Source: Tunturiibacter empetritectus (lineage in GTDB: Bacteria; Acidobacteriota; Terriglobia; Terriglobales; Acidobacteriaceae). From it: a stretch of 64,000 nt of DNA. The stretch's first letter is position 1. The number at the start of each line of letters is the position of its first letter. Shown here piece after piece: positions 1 through 9,500 of the stretch. Below the pieces are notes generated by a model. The model ran no database searches. It saw only the letters and a list, made by a program, of their open reading frames with translations, and was not told the origin of the DNA. The stretch is taken from assembly GCF_013410875.1 (NCBI RefSeq), contig NZ_JACCCU010000001.1, positions 2,845,134 to 2,909,133 of the forward strand, in the 5' to 3' direction. The position numbers and the translations under genes are program-made.

Positions 1-402
1 CATGCGGAATCCCTTTCGCCCCTGCGGCAACAGGTAGGGCGCGTTGGACATCGACTCCATGCCGCCAGCCACAACAACTTCGGCATCTCCGGCCATCACT
101 GCCTGCGCTGCCAGCGCCACGGCCTTCAGACCCGACCCGCACACCATATTGATCGTCATGGCTGAAACAGTATCCGGCAGACCGCCCCGTAACGCTGCCT
201 GTCGCGCCGGATTCTGTCCAAGCCCAGCAGGAAGCACGCATCCCATCAAACACTCATCCACGCTTGCTGCATCAATCCCAGCCCGCTTCAGCGCCTCGCG
301 GACCGCGATCGCACCAAGCTCTACCGCGGTCATCTCTGCAAACGCCCCTTGAAACTTTCCCACCGGTGTCCGCACTGCAGCAACAATCACAACATCCTTC
401 AT
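1..402 (-). CDS. Thiolase (acetyl-CoA C-acetyltransferase family), N-terminal part
   Basis: The reading frame is open at the left edge, so only the first 134 residues are present. It starts [20 protein letters not shown], the usual N-terminus of thiolases. It contains the acyl-enzyme cysteine motif VCGSG (Cys88) and the [12 protein letters not shown] segment that follows it. Thiolases condense or cleave acetyl-CoA/acetoacetyl-CoA in the cytoplasm, in fatty-acid breakdown or polyhydroxyalkanoate/butanoate metabolism. Which role applies here cannot be told from the N-terminus alone. The start at 402 is the family-typical methionine. The gene is transcribed leftwards, away from the small peptide gene at 863. 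Confidence 0.93.
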   Translation of the reverse strand, partial: MKDVVIVAAVRTPVGKFQGAFAEMTAVELGAIAVREALKRAGIDAASVDECLMGCVLPAGLGQNPARQAALRGGLPDTVSAMTINMVCGSGLKAVALAAQAVMAGDAEVVVAGGMESMSNAPYLLPQGRKGFRM

Positions 403-771
403 CGATCAAATACCTCGATGAAACTCTACTCCTCTGGCTGGACCTTCGCACCAACCGGTAGCTCATCTCTCGTAAGGACAAAATCAAGCCTGACGAAAGG
501 AAGGAGAAATGCACACGAGGTTTTTTTGTTCCTCTTCAAAGAGCCCACCTCCACCAACTAAATCTTATTAGCCTCCGCCCGCATGACAACTTTCGTATTT
601 CTTCCCGCCACTTCGATCACACAAAGGTCGTACTCTACCGGCGTCTTGTCTCTCGATATTTGCAAGCTGCCATCGCTCCACGCGGCTCCAAAACGAATGT
701 CCCAGCACGAAGCTTGTCGTCGTTTTGAACTCTCTATGCAAAAAAGAATTTGCTTCTCCTTCATTTTTTGC
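403..771. other. Intergenic region without a convincing gene
   Basis: This stretch holds the 5' side of the thiolase gene. A 68-codon minus-strand frame (558-764) has no good ribosome binding site at its start and no recognisable family. I see no stable hairpins. It ends at the promoter that begins at 772. Confidence 0.5.
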
Positions 772-800
772 TTGACAGTGAAATTTCGTAAATCTATACC
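772..800 (+). promoter_or_regulatory. Sigma-70 promoter of the Lys/Ala mini-peptide gene
   Basis: A perfect -35 TTGACA (772-777), a 17-nt spacer and a -10 TATACC (795-800) lie about 60 nt upstream of the small gene at 863. This is one of the best consensus promoters in the window. It points only at that gene, since the gene is followed at once by a strong hairpin. Confidence 0.75.
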
Positions 801-862
801 TTCGTTAGCTGCAATGCAGCTAGCTGTAGAGTCAATGTCTAATCACTAGGGAGAATAGGCAC

Positions 863-931
863 ATGGCAACTAAGAAAGCCGCAAAAAAAGCACCAGCGAA
901 GAAGGCAGCAAAAAAGGCAACCAAAAAGTAA
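863..931 (+). CDS. 22-residue Lys/Ala-rich histone H1-like mini-peptide
   Basis: ATG at 863 is preceded by AGGGAG (about 10 nt upstream) and the frame closes with TAA at 929-931. The product is 22 residues made almost only of Lys and Ala, with one Pro and two Thr, in AAKK-type repeats (MATKKAAKKA at the start, KKATKK at the end). That composition matches the C-terminal tails of bacterial histone H1-like and HU-type nucleoid proteins, but there is no globular domain. A consensus promoter upstream and a 15-bp perfect hairpin 15 nt downstream make it a self-contained transcription unit. Binding to DNA or RNA is inferred from charge. An alternative is that the transcript is a small RNA with an incidental frame, but the ribosome binding site and clean repeat argue for translation. 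Confidence 0.7.
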   Translation: MATKKAAKKAPAKKAAKKATKK

Positions 932-946
932 TCCAACCAAGGCAAA

Positions 947-981
947 CAGAAAGGGGGACGCGATAAGCGTCCCCCTTTCTG
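947..981. terminator. Strong hairpin terminator, probably bidirectional
   Basis: Perfect 15-bp inverted repeat (947-961 with 967-981) around a 5-nt loop, with stems that start CAGAAAGGGGG. It lies between the mini-peptide gene and the convergent gene ending at 1001. The T-rich flank on either side is short, so termination is inferred mainly from stem strength and placement. Confidence 0.75.
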
Positions 982-1000
982 CATCTGAAAGTGCCCGTCG

Positions 1001-1828
1001 TTATTGGGTCGCAGTCGCCTTTGCTCCATTCTTCGGCGTCGACAGATAGCCAGAGACCTTGTTCTTCTCAATCACATTCACAACCAGCTCGTACAGCACT
1101 GGGTCCTTGCCGTTGTAGAACTGCACCGGCTCATCCAGCCCCTTATCCTTCTTCTCGATCGTCCGGTCGTCCGAGCTCACATTCAACGTGTAGCGCGAAT
1201 GCTTCTCGTCCGCCTTCTTCAACTGCAGCTTGATCGTCGACAACAGCGTAGGCTTGGCGCCCTTCTGCAGGGTGAACTCCAGGTAGTTCCGATCCCCCTT
1301 GTGTTTCAGTACCTCTAGTTCGTCATGATTGGTTGCGATCAACCCACTCATCACCCCCGCGTCGCCGACGACGCGATTCAACTGCGTCTTGGTCGCCTCC
1401 AGGTCAGACTTCGTCGTGGCAACGTCGGTCTTCACGCCGCCCACATCCGTCTTCACGCTCGCAACATCGGTTGACACCGCGCCAATCTGTTTGGAGTTTT
1501 TCGCCGCCTCCTCCTCCAGCTTCGCCGTCGCAACCTTCTGCTGCGCAATGATGCTCTGAGTCCGCATCTCGATCTGCTTTTGTGCAACACCGACGCTCTG
1601 ACCTAACGTCTCACTAGTCGCTCGGAGCCGCGCATTCGTCGCCTCCAGCTTTTCCGTTAGTTCAGCGTTCTTCTGGTCGGCCGCCACGATCTTCTGTTCC
1701 GCCGCAGCAAGATGATTCTGCAGCCCGTAGCACCACACCAGTCCACCCAGCGCCGCCAGCAACGCGACCGCCACCACTCCAAGCAGTGCTCCCGAGATCG
1801 ACCTCTGCTCCACGTACTCTTCGCTCAT
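1001..1828 (-). CDS. Membrane-anchored coiled-coil protein of unknown function
   Basis: 275 residues from ATG 1828, chosen because GGAG lies 6 nt upstream; a GTG one codon earlier is possible. Residues about 12-34 form one hydrophobic membrane segment. Residues about 38-150 are heptad-rich and polar, with repeated VKTDV/ATTKSD units typical of a coiled coil. The last 100 residues are a compact, strand-rich domain (for example NYLEFTLQKGAKPTLLSTIK and DPVLYELVVNVIEKNKVSGY). This layout suggests an inner-membrane protein with its coiled coil in the periplasm or cytoplasm. I do not recognise a named family. It is convergent with the mini-peptide gene and divergent from thiO. Confidence 0.8.
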   Translation of the reverse strand: MSEEYVEQRSISGALLGVVAVALLAALGGLVWCYGLQNHLAAAEQKIVAADQKNAELTEKLEATNARLRATSETLGQSVGVAQKQIEMRTQSIIAQQKVATAKLEEEAAKNSKQIGAVSTDVASVKTDVGGVKTDVATTKSDLEATKTQLNRVVGDAGVMSGLIATNHDELEVLKHKGDRNYLEFTLQKGAKPTLLSTIKLQLKKADEKHSRYTLNVSSDDRTIEKKDKGLDEPVQFYNGKDPVLYELVVNVIEKNKVSGYLSTPKNGAKATATQ

Positions 1829-1949
1829 CACTCTCTCCTAGCTTCTCTTTCTTTGACGCAGCGCGAATCAACAACTCACGGACGATGATCCGCGTAAAAC
1901 AGACACACCCAAACTATAACCTCTCTCCAAAGCCAACTAAACTATTTCC

Positions 1950-3032
1950 ATGCACCACCCCGACCTCTGTATCGCTGGCGCCGGAATCATCGGCCTCTCT
2001 CTCGCCCTTGAACTCCACGACCGCGGCTATCCTGTCACGGTGTTTGACCAGGGCGCTCCGCTCGCTGAATCGTCCACTGCGGCCGCGGGTATGCTGGCTG
2101 CCCACGATCCCGATAACCCACCAGAGCTCTTGCCTCTTGCCTCCCTCAGCCTCTCGCTCTACTCCAACTTCCTTGACCGTATCCACACTCTCTCCGGCAT
2201 CCGGGTTCCCTTTCAGACCCACGCTACTTTACAGTCGGTTCCGCCCGGCACATGCACTGCCGAAAGTGAGCTCACCCGGGAAGATCTTGCTCATCTCCTA
2301 CCCGCTCTGACTCCCAGCGACCACCGCTTCCTCCTCCTCGACGAGCAAAGCGTCGACCCCCGTCAACTCGCCCCAGCGCTTCTGGCCGCCGTCCGCGCCA
2401 CTAACATCGACCTCCAACCGCACACTCGCGTCTTATCTACCTACTCCATCGACGACGCAGTTGAGATCACCACTCCAAACGGCACAATCCATACCGCCCA
2501 GTTCATCAACTGCGCAGGAGCCTGGGCCGCCGCCACCTCGCGCCTGTCAAACATTTCGGTAGCTCCAAGGAAGGGCCAGATGTTTTCCGTCGTCTTGCCT
2601 CCATCGCTTCCACTGCACCTGGTCATCCGCACCCCCGGCATTTACATCGTCCCGCGTACAGCCGGCCCAGCCACCGGCCGCGCCATCATTGGAGCGACCG
2701 TCGAAGATATCGGCTTCGACAAGACGGTCTATCCGGCCAACATCGACCGTCTCCGTACTCTCGCCGCCACTCTCCTTCCCGGCATCGCGAACGCTTCCCA
2801 ACTTGAAGCCTGGTCTGGCCTGCGTCCCGCAACCTCCGACGGTCTTCCCCTCCTCGGAGTTCTCCCAACTCAACCGAATCATTTCATTGCCACCGGCCAC
2901 TATCGAAACGGGATCCTCCTCGCGCCAGCCACCGCACGCGTCATGGCAGAATTCATCCTCGGCGAAGAGCCCTCCGTAGACCTCTCGCCCTTCTCTCCAG
3001 CTCGAGCCTCCACACAGGTCGCATCGCCTTAG
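1950..3032 (+). CDS. thiO: FAD-dependent glycine oxidase / D-amino-acid oxidase family protein (ThiO-like)
   Basis: 360 residues. The N-terminus carries the FAD-binding dinucleotide fold (IAGAGIIGLSLALELHDRG, residues about 8-26, then the acidic end of strand 2 in TVFDQG). The C-terminus has the family's GTGHYRNGILLAPATARV motif that closes over the flavin. Length and motifs fit the ThiO branch, which oxidises glycine to the imine used to build the thiazole of thiamine. No other thi genes are adjacent, so a general D-amino-acid oxidase role remains possible. No signal peptide is seen, so the enzyme is cytoplasmic. Confidence 0.82.
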   Translation: MHHPDLCIAGAGIIGLSLALELHDRGYPVTVFDQGAPLAESSTAAAGMLAAHDPDNPPELLPLASLSLSLYSNFLDRIHTLSGIRVPFQTHATLQSVPPGTCTAESELTREDLAHLLPALTPSDHRFLLLDEQSVDPRQLAPALLAAVRATNIDLQPHTRVLSTYSIDDAVEITTPNGTIHTAQFINCAGAWAAATSRLSNISVAPRKGQMFSVVLPPSLPLHLVIRTPGIYIVPRTAGPATGRAIIGATVEDIGFDKTVYPANIDRLRTLAATLLPGIANASQLEAWSGLRPATSDGLPLLGVLPTQPNHFIATGHYRNGILLAPATARVMAEFILGEEPSVDLSPFSPARASTQVASP

Positions 3033-3148
3033 TCGCACAACGGCGCCGATATTCGCCCAGGCGGTCGTGACAACCGTTTCTCCGCTGCGCTATAACCAGA
3101 TGTACTTAGTTTGAGTCCGCATCGAATTCGCTCCTGGAGAAGCGCCTT

Positions 3149-4282
3149 ATGTCTACCGCTGTCGCACCGAAGGGCCTGGAAGGCATTGTCGCCACCACGT
3201 CCGCCATCTGCTGGATTGACGGAGACGCCGGCGTTCTCTCCTATCGAGGCATCGATATTCACGAACTCGCCCAGCTCTCCAGCTTCGAGGAGACCACCTA
3301 TCTCCTCTGGTTTGGCAAGCTTCCGTCCGCTGGCGAGTTGGCAGAGTTTACCCACCATCTGTCCGCCGCGCGCGAGCTCAATTCGAAGATTGTCGACTTC
3401 CTTCGCAGTGCCCCCGCCAACGCCACCCCGATGCAGGTTCTCCGCACCGCTGTCTCACTTCTCAGCATCTACGACGCGGACGAAGCCGACTGCACCCATG
3501 ACGCCAACGTACGCAAATCCTTTCGTCTCACAGCACAGATCCCGATGATCGTCGCTCTCTTCGACCGCATCCGCAAGGGCAAGTCTCTTGTTGAAGCCGA
3601 CAAGTCTCTCTCCCACGCCGCTAACTTCCTTTGGATGCTCAACGGCGAAAAGCCCTCCGAAACCGCGACCCGCGCCTTCGATATCGCCCTCATCCTTCAC
3701 GCCGACCACGAGCTCAACGCCAGCACCTTCGCTGCTCGTGTCATCGCAGCTACCCTCGCCGACATTCACTCCGCCATTACCGGTGCCATCGGCGCCCTCA
3801 AAGGTCCTCTTCACGGAGGAGCCAACGAGGCCACGATGAAACTCCTATATACCATCGACAAGGCTGGGGCTGACCCCGTCGAGTACGTCAAACAGATGTT
3901 CGCCGAAAAGAAGAAGATCTCAGGCTTCGGCCACCGCGTCTACCATACCGAAGATCCTCGAGCGACCCATCTCCGCCGCATGTCCGAGGAGTTGGGCAAA
4001 GCAGCTGGCAATACTAAGTGGTTCGACTTGTCCCGCAAGATCGAGCTCTTCGTAAAGCAGGAAAAGAAACTCAACGCCAACGTCGACTTCTACTCTGCTT
4101 CCACCTACACCACCCTCGGCATCGACATAGATCTCTTCACCCCCATCTTCGCCATCAGCCGCATCTCCGGCTGGGCCGCCCACGTCATAGAACAGCATGA
4201 CGACAACCGCCTCATACGCCCACGCGCCGACTACACCGGCCCAGCCTACCCGGCGACCTACATTCCAATAGAAAAGCGTTAA
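3149..4282 (+). CDS. gltA: Citrate synthase
   Basis: 377 residues, the length of the short bacterial/archaeal type. The catalytic histidine regions GPLHGGANEATMKLL and GFGHRVYHTEDPRA are intact, as is the aspartate segment NVDFYSASTYTTLGI. The C-terminal RPRADYTGP arginines that bind substrate are also present. It condenses oxaloacetate with acetyl-CoA at the entry of the TCA cycle. A 2-methylcitrate synthase cannot be excluded because the families overlap, but no prp genes lie nearby. GGAG sits about 10 nt before the ATG. A clear terminator follows at 4333. Confidence 0.93.
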   Translation: MSTAVAPKGLEGIVATTSAICWIDGDAGVLSYRGIDIHELAQLSSFEETTYLLWFGKLPSAGELAEFTHHLSAARELNSKIVDFLRSAPANATPMQVLRTAVSLLSIYDADEADCTHDANVRKSFRLTAQIPMIVALFDRIRKGKSLVEADKSLSHAANFLWMLNGEKPSETATRAFDIALILHADHELNASTFAARVIAATLADIHSAITGAIGALKGPLHGGANEATMKLLYTIDKAGADPVEYVKQMFAEKKKISGFGHRVYHTEDPRATHLRRMSEELGKAAGNTKWFDLSRKIELFVKQEKKLNANVDFYSASTYTTLGIDIDLFTPIFAISRISGWAAHVIEQHDDNRLIRPRADYTGPAYPATYIPIEKR

Positions 4283-4332
4283 CCTGAAGCACTTAATATC
4301 GCCATGGGGAGATGCGTCTATCTCTTCAAACG

Positions 4333-4362
4333 AAAAATGCAGCCCGTCAGGGCTGCATTTTT
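4333..4362. terminator. Bidirectional intrinsic terminator between gltA and the convergent gene
   Basis: Perfect 13-bp stem (4333-4345 with 4350-4362) and a 4-nt loop, with an A-run on the left arm and a T-run on the right arm. It can therefore serve gltA on the plus strand and the gene ending at 4379 on the minus strand. Confidence 0.88.
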
Positions 4363-4378
4363 TGTAGCTATCCGCAGT

Positions 4379-5689
4379 TTAGTGATGAGCTGGATGATGC
4401 ACAGGTGCCTTCGCCGGCGTCTTCTTCGGCTCAACCACCGCGCCATCGCTCATCGTAATCTGAATTGGGCTAGGTGTGAAGGAAGCATAGGTGCCGCTTA
4501 CGGTAACCTTCGCTCCCACCGCAGGTGGCGTCTTCAACGGAGCAGCCAGCTGGAAGGTAAAGTCCGCCGTCTTGGACTGCACTGCATCGTCAGAGACCGC
4601 AACTTGCAGAGCTGTATCTGTGACAGCGATGACGGTCGAGTCTGGGAACTGGACTGACTTACCCTTCATCGTGTCCCATACCTTCGCAGCATCCTCAGGC
4701 TTGCCATTCGTCAGAATGAACTCCTTATCACTGATTGCAAGGGTAGAAAGATCCGGAGTGCCCGAGATAACCCCCGCAACGATATCTGCAGGCGACGGAG
4801 CTGGCTTAATTTTGAAGTCAGCCGGCGGATTCAGGTTCGTCTGCACCGCAGTTGTCACTGCATCGTAACCATCGTCGGCACCGTGGTATTTTTTGTAGCA
4901 GAACTTCGCCAGAGGCAGCATCTGGCTCTTATATGGCTCCGGCGCAAAGGCCGCAGCGCGAGTGGCATACCAGGTGCAGTTTACATAGTCCGGCGGAGTC
5001 GACTGATAGTAGGCCTGGGCAAGCTCAAAAGTATCCTGCAACATCGGTCCCGGAGTCTGCGTCTGCGCAACAGGCACACTGCCTAGCTCAGCCTTAAAAT
5101 CCGTGATCGCCGTCGGATCGTCCTTCTTGTTCAGTGCTGCCTCGGCAATCGCACCATAGAAGACGGGAGTAGCCGCATCCTTGACCTTGGCGAAGTCCGC
5201 ATCGCTCATGTCCGCTGGCTTGGTCGTTACCGCAAGTCCCTTCTGCGCATAGGACGCAGACGAGTCGAACGCAGTCTGCTTCGCCGCTGGATCCGTCGCC
5301 TGTTCCGCCTGCTGCTTGCGGAAGTACACTTCAAAGGTCAGCGCCCGGAGGTTATTCGGATCAACCTGTAGCAGCCGATCCGCTGCATCCAGCGTCTTAG
5401 CTGGATCGAACGCCGCATAGGACAGCATCAACTGCTCCAGTACCGACGCCTTCACCGAAGATTGGGGATAAGCCGTCAGATATTGCTCAAGTGCAGGAGC
5501 CTTCGTCTGCGGAGTCGTCTGGCTAATTGCATCGTTATAGGCCTTGTATTCGGCAGGGGACATCTGTACGCCGCCGCTCGTGGCCTGCGCGTTGGAACCA
5601 AGACTTACCTGGGTTTGTGCTAAAAGGGGTCCCGTAACACTTGCCATGCTAGCGACCGCCAGGAGAGACGCAACGACTACCTTCTTCAT
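4379..5689 (-). CDS. Exported TPR-like repeat protein of unknown function
   Basis: The start is placed at 5689, where AGGAG precedes MKKVVVASLLAVASMASVTG, a classical Sec signal peptide cut after LLAQ; an upstream in-frame methionine has no such support. The mature protein of about 410 residues is Ala-rich and helical for its first 250 residues. Short pairs such as YLTAYPQSSVKASVLEQLM and ADRLLQVDPNNLRALTFEVY resemble tetratricopeptide helices. A strand-rich C-terminal part follows and the protein ends in a Pro/Lys/His tail (KAPVHHPAHH). A periplasmic or outer-membrane scaffold is inferred. A minus-strand promoter lies at 5861-5890. Confidence 0.85.
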   Translation of the reverse strand: MKKVVVASLLAVASMASVTGPLLAQTQVSLGSNAQATSGGVQMSPAEYKAYNDAISQTTPQTKAPALEQYLTAYPQSSVKASVLEQLMLSYAAFDPAKTLDAADRLLQVDPNNLRALTFEVYFRKQQAEQATDPAAKQTAFDSSASYAQKGLAVTTKPADMSDADFAKVKDAATPVFYGAIAEAALNKKDDPTAITDFKAELGSVPVAQTQTPGPMLQDTFELAQAYYQSTPPDYVNCTWYATRAAAFAPEPYKSQMLPLAKFCYKKYHGADDGYDAVTTAVQTNLNPPADFKIKPAPSPADIVAGVISGTPDLSTLAISDKEFILTNGKPEDAAKVWDTMKGKSVQFPDSTVIAVTDTALQVAVSDDAVQSKTADFTFQLAAPLKTPPAVGAKVTVSGTYASFTPSPIQITMSDGAVVEPKKTPAKAPVHHPAHH

Positions 5690-5860
5690 TCCACACTCCT
5701 CAATAAATCTTTCTTTCAAATGTGTCGCCGAGACTTCCGGGGTCACTTGGATATAAGACGAAGCAGAGACCGATCATACTGCTCGGTCGTTGTCCTCGCC
5801 GTGCCTAACCCTTCGGCCAGGCGGTTGAAGTGTTCTTGGCATCTCGGGATGATGATGCGG

Positions 5861-5890
5861 ATTATAGAAACGCCGTTGCTCAAAACGCAA
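5861..5890 (-). promoter_or_regulatory. Putative promoter of the exported TPR-like gene
   Basis: On the minus strand, TTGCGT (5885-5890), an 18-nt spacer and a perfect TATAAT (5861-5866) lie about 170 nt upstream of the start codon at 5689. The -35 box is imperfect, so this is a sequence-based guess. Confidence 0.45.
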
Positions 5891-5978
5891 GCCCACCCAA
5901 CCTTTAGCTGCAATTAAAGTGTTATACACGAACAACCGCGCCTAAGGATTTGATTGCAAATAACCTGCACCAGGAAAA

Positions 5979-6014
5979 GATGCGCCCTGACCAACGCCAG
6001 TCAGCCAGGGCATC
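5979..6014 (-). terminator. Putative terminator of the His-rich mini protein gene
   Basis: On the minus strand, GATGCCCTG pairs with CAGGGC and ATC across a 2-nt bulge and a 16-nt loop, and is followed by TTTT. It lies 18 nt beyond the stop codon of the gene ending at 6032. Confidence 0.5.
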
Positions 6015-6031
6015 TGTTCTACCGCAGTAAG

Positions 6032-6226
6032 TTACTGATGCGCCACAGACTTCTGGTGAGCTTCGCCCGAATGAGCGTGTGCCTGGGTGGAGTGCTCATG
6101 CGCCTTCACAGCATGCTCGTGGGCGGCTACATGATCGCCTTTTGCATGGTGCTCGGCTGCTGCGTGGTGTGCTTTTGCTGCGTGCTCGTGATGCTCCGCT
6201 GCTTTCTTGTGCGCTTCGTGTGCCAT
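6032..6226 (-). CDS. 64-residue His/Ala-rich small protein
   Basis: Starts at 6226 after GGGAG (6 nt away). The product is almost entirely Ala, His, Glu and Lys in short repeats (AEHHEHAAKAHHAAAEHH, then AHEHAVKAHEHSTQAHAHSG). About a quarter of the residues are histidine, there is no cysteine, and there is no signal peptide. Such a composition favours an amphipathic helix and could bind zinc, nickel or copper, or buffer protons; this is inferred. The ribosome binding site and a possible downstream terminator make it a stand-alone gene. I know of no characterised family for it. Confidence 0.75.
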   Translation of the reverse strand: MAHEAHKKAAEHHEHAAKAHHAAAEHHAKGDHVAAHEHAVKAHEHSTQAHAHSGEAHQKSVAHQ

Positions 6227-6558
6227 TGATCTCCCTTTGTCGGAAACTTCTGCTGTGGTTACTTCCGCGAACCTACGCGTCGCTCCTTTTCGCTTACGTC
6301 TCTGTCGGATTAAAATCTCGCGTAAATGGCTCGATTACCATTCCATCAACATCCCAATCGCGGGACAGAATGGTTATAAAGCGGGTTACTGAGAGCGCAT
6401 CTTGCTCGAGTCACCTATTTATGGTGTTTCGTCCGTCTTATCCACAACAGGTGGTGTTGTACCCGTTGATTCCGTACACAACCGCAGCTACAGTTGAAGT
6501 AGTCCTATCGACAGGGGCGAGTTCCGGATCACTTGCCGTCCGCCCCGCAGAGGTGCAC
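6227..6558. other. Intergenic region before smc, with a DnaA-box-like site
   Basis: No gene is supported here. TTATCCACA at 6438-6446 matches the DnaA box consensus exactly, but it stands alone. I see no clear sigma-70 promoter; the smc promoter must be here or further upstream. Confidence 0.35.
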
Positions 6559-9500
6559 TTGCTCAAGCTCAAAAAAGTCCAGATACTCGGCTTCAAATCC
6601 TTCTGTGATCGCACCGAGGTTCAGCTCTCCGGCGAAGGAATCGCCGCCATTGTTGGCCCCAACGGATGCGGCAAGTCCAACATCTCTGACGCCATCACCT
6701 GGGTCTTGGGCGAACAGTCTGCCAAGAGTCTCCGTGGCCTCAAGATGGAAGACGTCATCTTCGCCGGTACTCGCGATCGCAAGCCTACGGGTATGGCAGA
6801 GGTCTCACTCACCCTCGTCGACCCCGAAGTCTACGACGGCGCCAGTCTTCAGGACGACCCTGAAATCGTCATCGACGAGAGCCTCCCCACCGACTGGGAC
6901 GAGACAACACTTCGCCAGCTGCGAGCAGAAGAGACCGAGGAGGCCGTCGCCGAAGCCCAACCTGGCACCGTCATCGAAGGTGAGGCCAAAGGTCCTCATG
7001 TGGTTCCTTCCCCTGCAGAAGCCGACGCGGCAGCAGAACTCGCAAATCCAAACAACGTCGTTCTGAAGATTCGTCGCCGAAAGTTCGGCCGCGCCCCCGT
7101 CCGCGCCGGCGAACTCACTATCACCCGCCGCCTCTTCCGCTCCGGCGACAGCGAATATCTGCTCAACGGCAAGATCTGCCGCCTGCGAGACATTCAGGAC
7201 ATCTTCATGGGCACAGGCCTCGGCGGCGAGTCCTACGCCATCATCGGCCAGGAGCGCATCGGCCAACTCCTCTCCGCCAAGCCGCACGACCGTCGCTCCA
7301 TCATCGAAGAGGCCGCGGGCATCACCCGTTTCAAGACAAAGAAACGCCTCGCCGAGCTGCGATTGGAATCCGCACGCCAAAACCTTGCCCGTGTCAACGA
7401 CATCTTCGACGAAGTCACTCGGCAGATGACTACCCTCAAGCGCCAGGCTGCCAAGGCGGAACGCTATGGGGCACTCCGCGATGAACTCCGCACCCGCCTC
7501 CGTGTCGTACTCGCCAGTCGCATGTCGCAGCTGGATATCGAGCAGGCCGCCACCACGGGAAAAATCTCTGCTCTTGCAACTCAGATAGATACTCAGGCTG
7601 CAACCGTCGAAGCGATGGACGCCGAGCACACCGAGGGCGTCAACTCGGGCTACAGTCTCGATCAGCAGATTCGCGAAGCCGGAGCTCAGGCAAACCAGTC
7701 TGCCGTCGAACTCGAGCGCATCTCTGCCCGCTCCGCCTCGAACGCCGACCGCATCACGGAACTCACCAACCGGCTCGCGACTGGCTCCGACGATCTCGCC
7801 CAAGCCCGCGAACAGCTTTCAAGCCTTACCGCCGAGCTCGAAGAACATCGGAATTTCCTCAACAACGCTACAGCCGAGTCGACAAGCTCCCGTGAAGCCG
7901 CACAGAGCCATCAAGCGCAGGCGCAGGAGGCCGCACGTGCCGTCGCGTCAGCAGAACAACAGACCGAACAAAACCGCCGCTCCACCATGCAGCTGGTTCA
8001 ACGCATCGCACAGACTCGCAACGAAGAGGCTCAGGCAGCTGCAGCTCTCGCCGGCCTGGATCGCGAAGCGGAACGCCTCCTCTCCGAGTCCGAGATCGCC
8101 AGACAAGAACTCGAGACCCTGGGCCTGCAGCGTGGCCAGGTCAAGTTGTCCTTCGAGTCAGTGACCGAACGCCTTAAACGTCTCGAAGTCGAGATCGTCG
8201 AACTTCGCCTTCAGATTGAAGCAAGTCGCAATGAAGAGTCTGAGTCCAAACGCCACGGCGACCAGTTGCGAGGCGAAGCAGCAACCCTCGCCGGTCGGCG
8301 CACCTCCCTCGAAGCGCTCATTCGCGAGCACAGCTACTCCACCGACACCGTTCGAAATCTCTTCAAGACTGACGCCTATAAGCAGAACTCCGACGGCATG
8401 GCAGCTGTGGGCACTCTCGCAGACTTCCTCGAAGTCGACGGTAAATATGAAAATGTCGTCGATGAATTCCTCCGAGACGAGCTCAATTATGTCGTCGTCA
8501 AATCCTGGGATGCCGCCAACGCAGGCATGCATCTCCTCCAGACCGACGTCACTGGACGCGCCACCTTCCTCGTCCATCCCAATGACTCCCAGGCCAACTT
8601 CGCCTTTGCCGAGGGCATGCCCAGCATCGCTCAGACCAACATCGACGAAATCGAAGGCGTCATCCCTCTTAAAGAGTGCGTCCGTGTTCTCGACGGCTTC
8701 GGTAAATCCCTCGAGGTCATTCTGCCCAAGCTCCGCGAGGGTTTCGTTGCCCCAGACTCCTACACCGCACGCTCCCTTGCCCTCTCGAACCCTCAGGCAT
8801 TCTTCCTCTCTCCCACCGGCGAGACCTTCCACAACGTCACAGTCACCAGCGGGCGCCCCCGCACACAGGGGCCTCTGGCTCTCAAACGCGAATTAGCCGA
8901 AGTCCAGCAAAAGCTCGAAAAGACAGAACAAGAACTAATTCAGACCGATCGCAGCACCATCGAGCTGCAGCATCAAATCGCGGCCCTCCAGTCCGCCATC
9001 GAAGGCAAGACCCACGAGCGTCGCGACGCCGAGCGTGAATCAGCCAACTCCGGAGCGGCTTTGCGCCAGATGGAGTCGGAGGTCGCCCGCATCGAGCGCC
9101 GCCTGCAGGACTGGGCTCTGACCAACGAACGCAATCGCGAGGCCCGCAATCAGAAAGCAGACTTGATCTCCCGGCGCCAGCAGGAGGCAACCGCCTTCGA
9201 GAACGAACGCAGTACGCTTGAGGCGAGCCTCACCGCGCTTCAGGAGCAACTCGAAGAACTGCGCCGCCGCCGCGAAGAGCTTCAGCAGGGCGCAGCAGCA
9301 GCCTCCGCCGCACTCGCCGGCCTGGAAGAACGCCGCCGCAACGCCGCCGCAAACTTCGAGCAGACTACCCGCCTTCACAACGGCCAGAGCCAGCGCATCC
9401 AACAGCTCGACCAACAGCTAGCCTCGGCCGGAGCAGAAAAACTTCGTCGCGAGGAGGAAACAGCCACGCTCGCCATTCAGCAAGCCGAGCTCTCGGAGGT

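Noticed and set aside
558..764. Minus-strand 68-codon frame in the gap after the thiolase gene
   Set aside because: No ribosome binding site at its start and no family resemblance; the plus strand is also open over part of it.
6805..7803. Long minus-strand open frame (about 330 codons) inside smc
   Set aside because: It is the antisense of a certain gene; codon bias at third positions of smc keeps the opposite strand free of stops. The product is Gly/Val/Asp-rich without family motifs.
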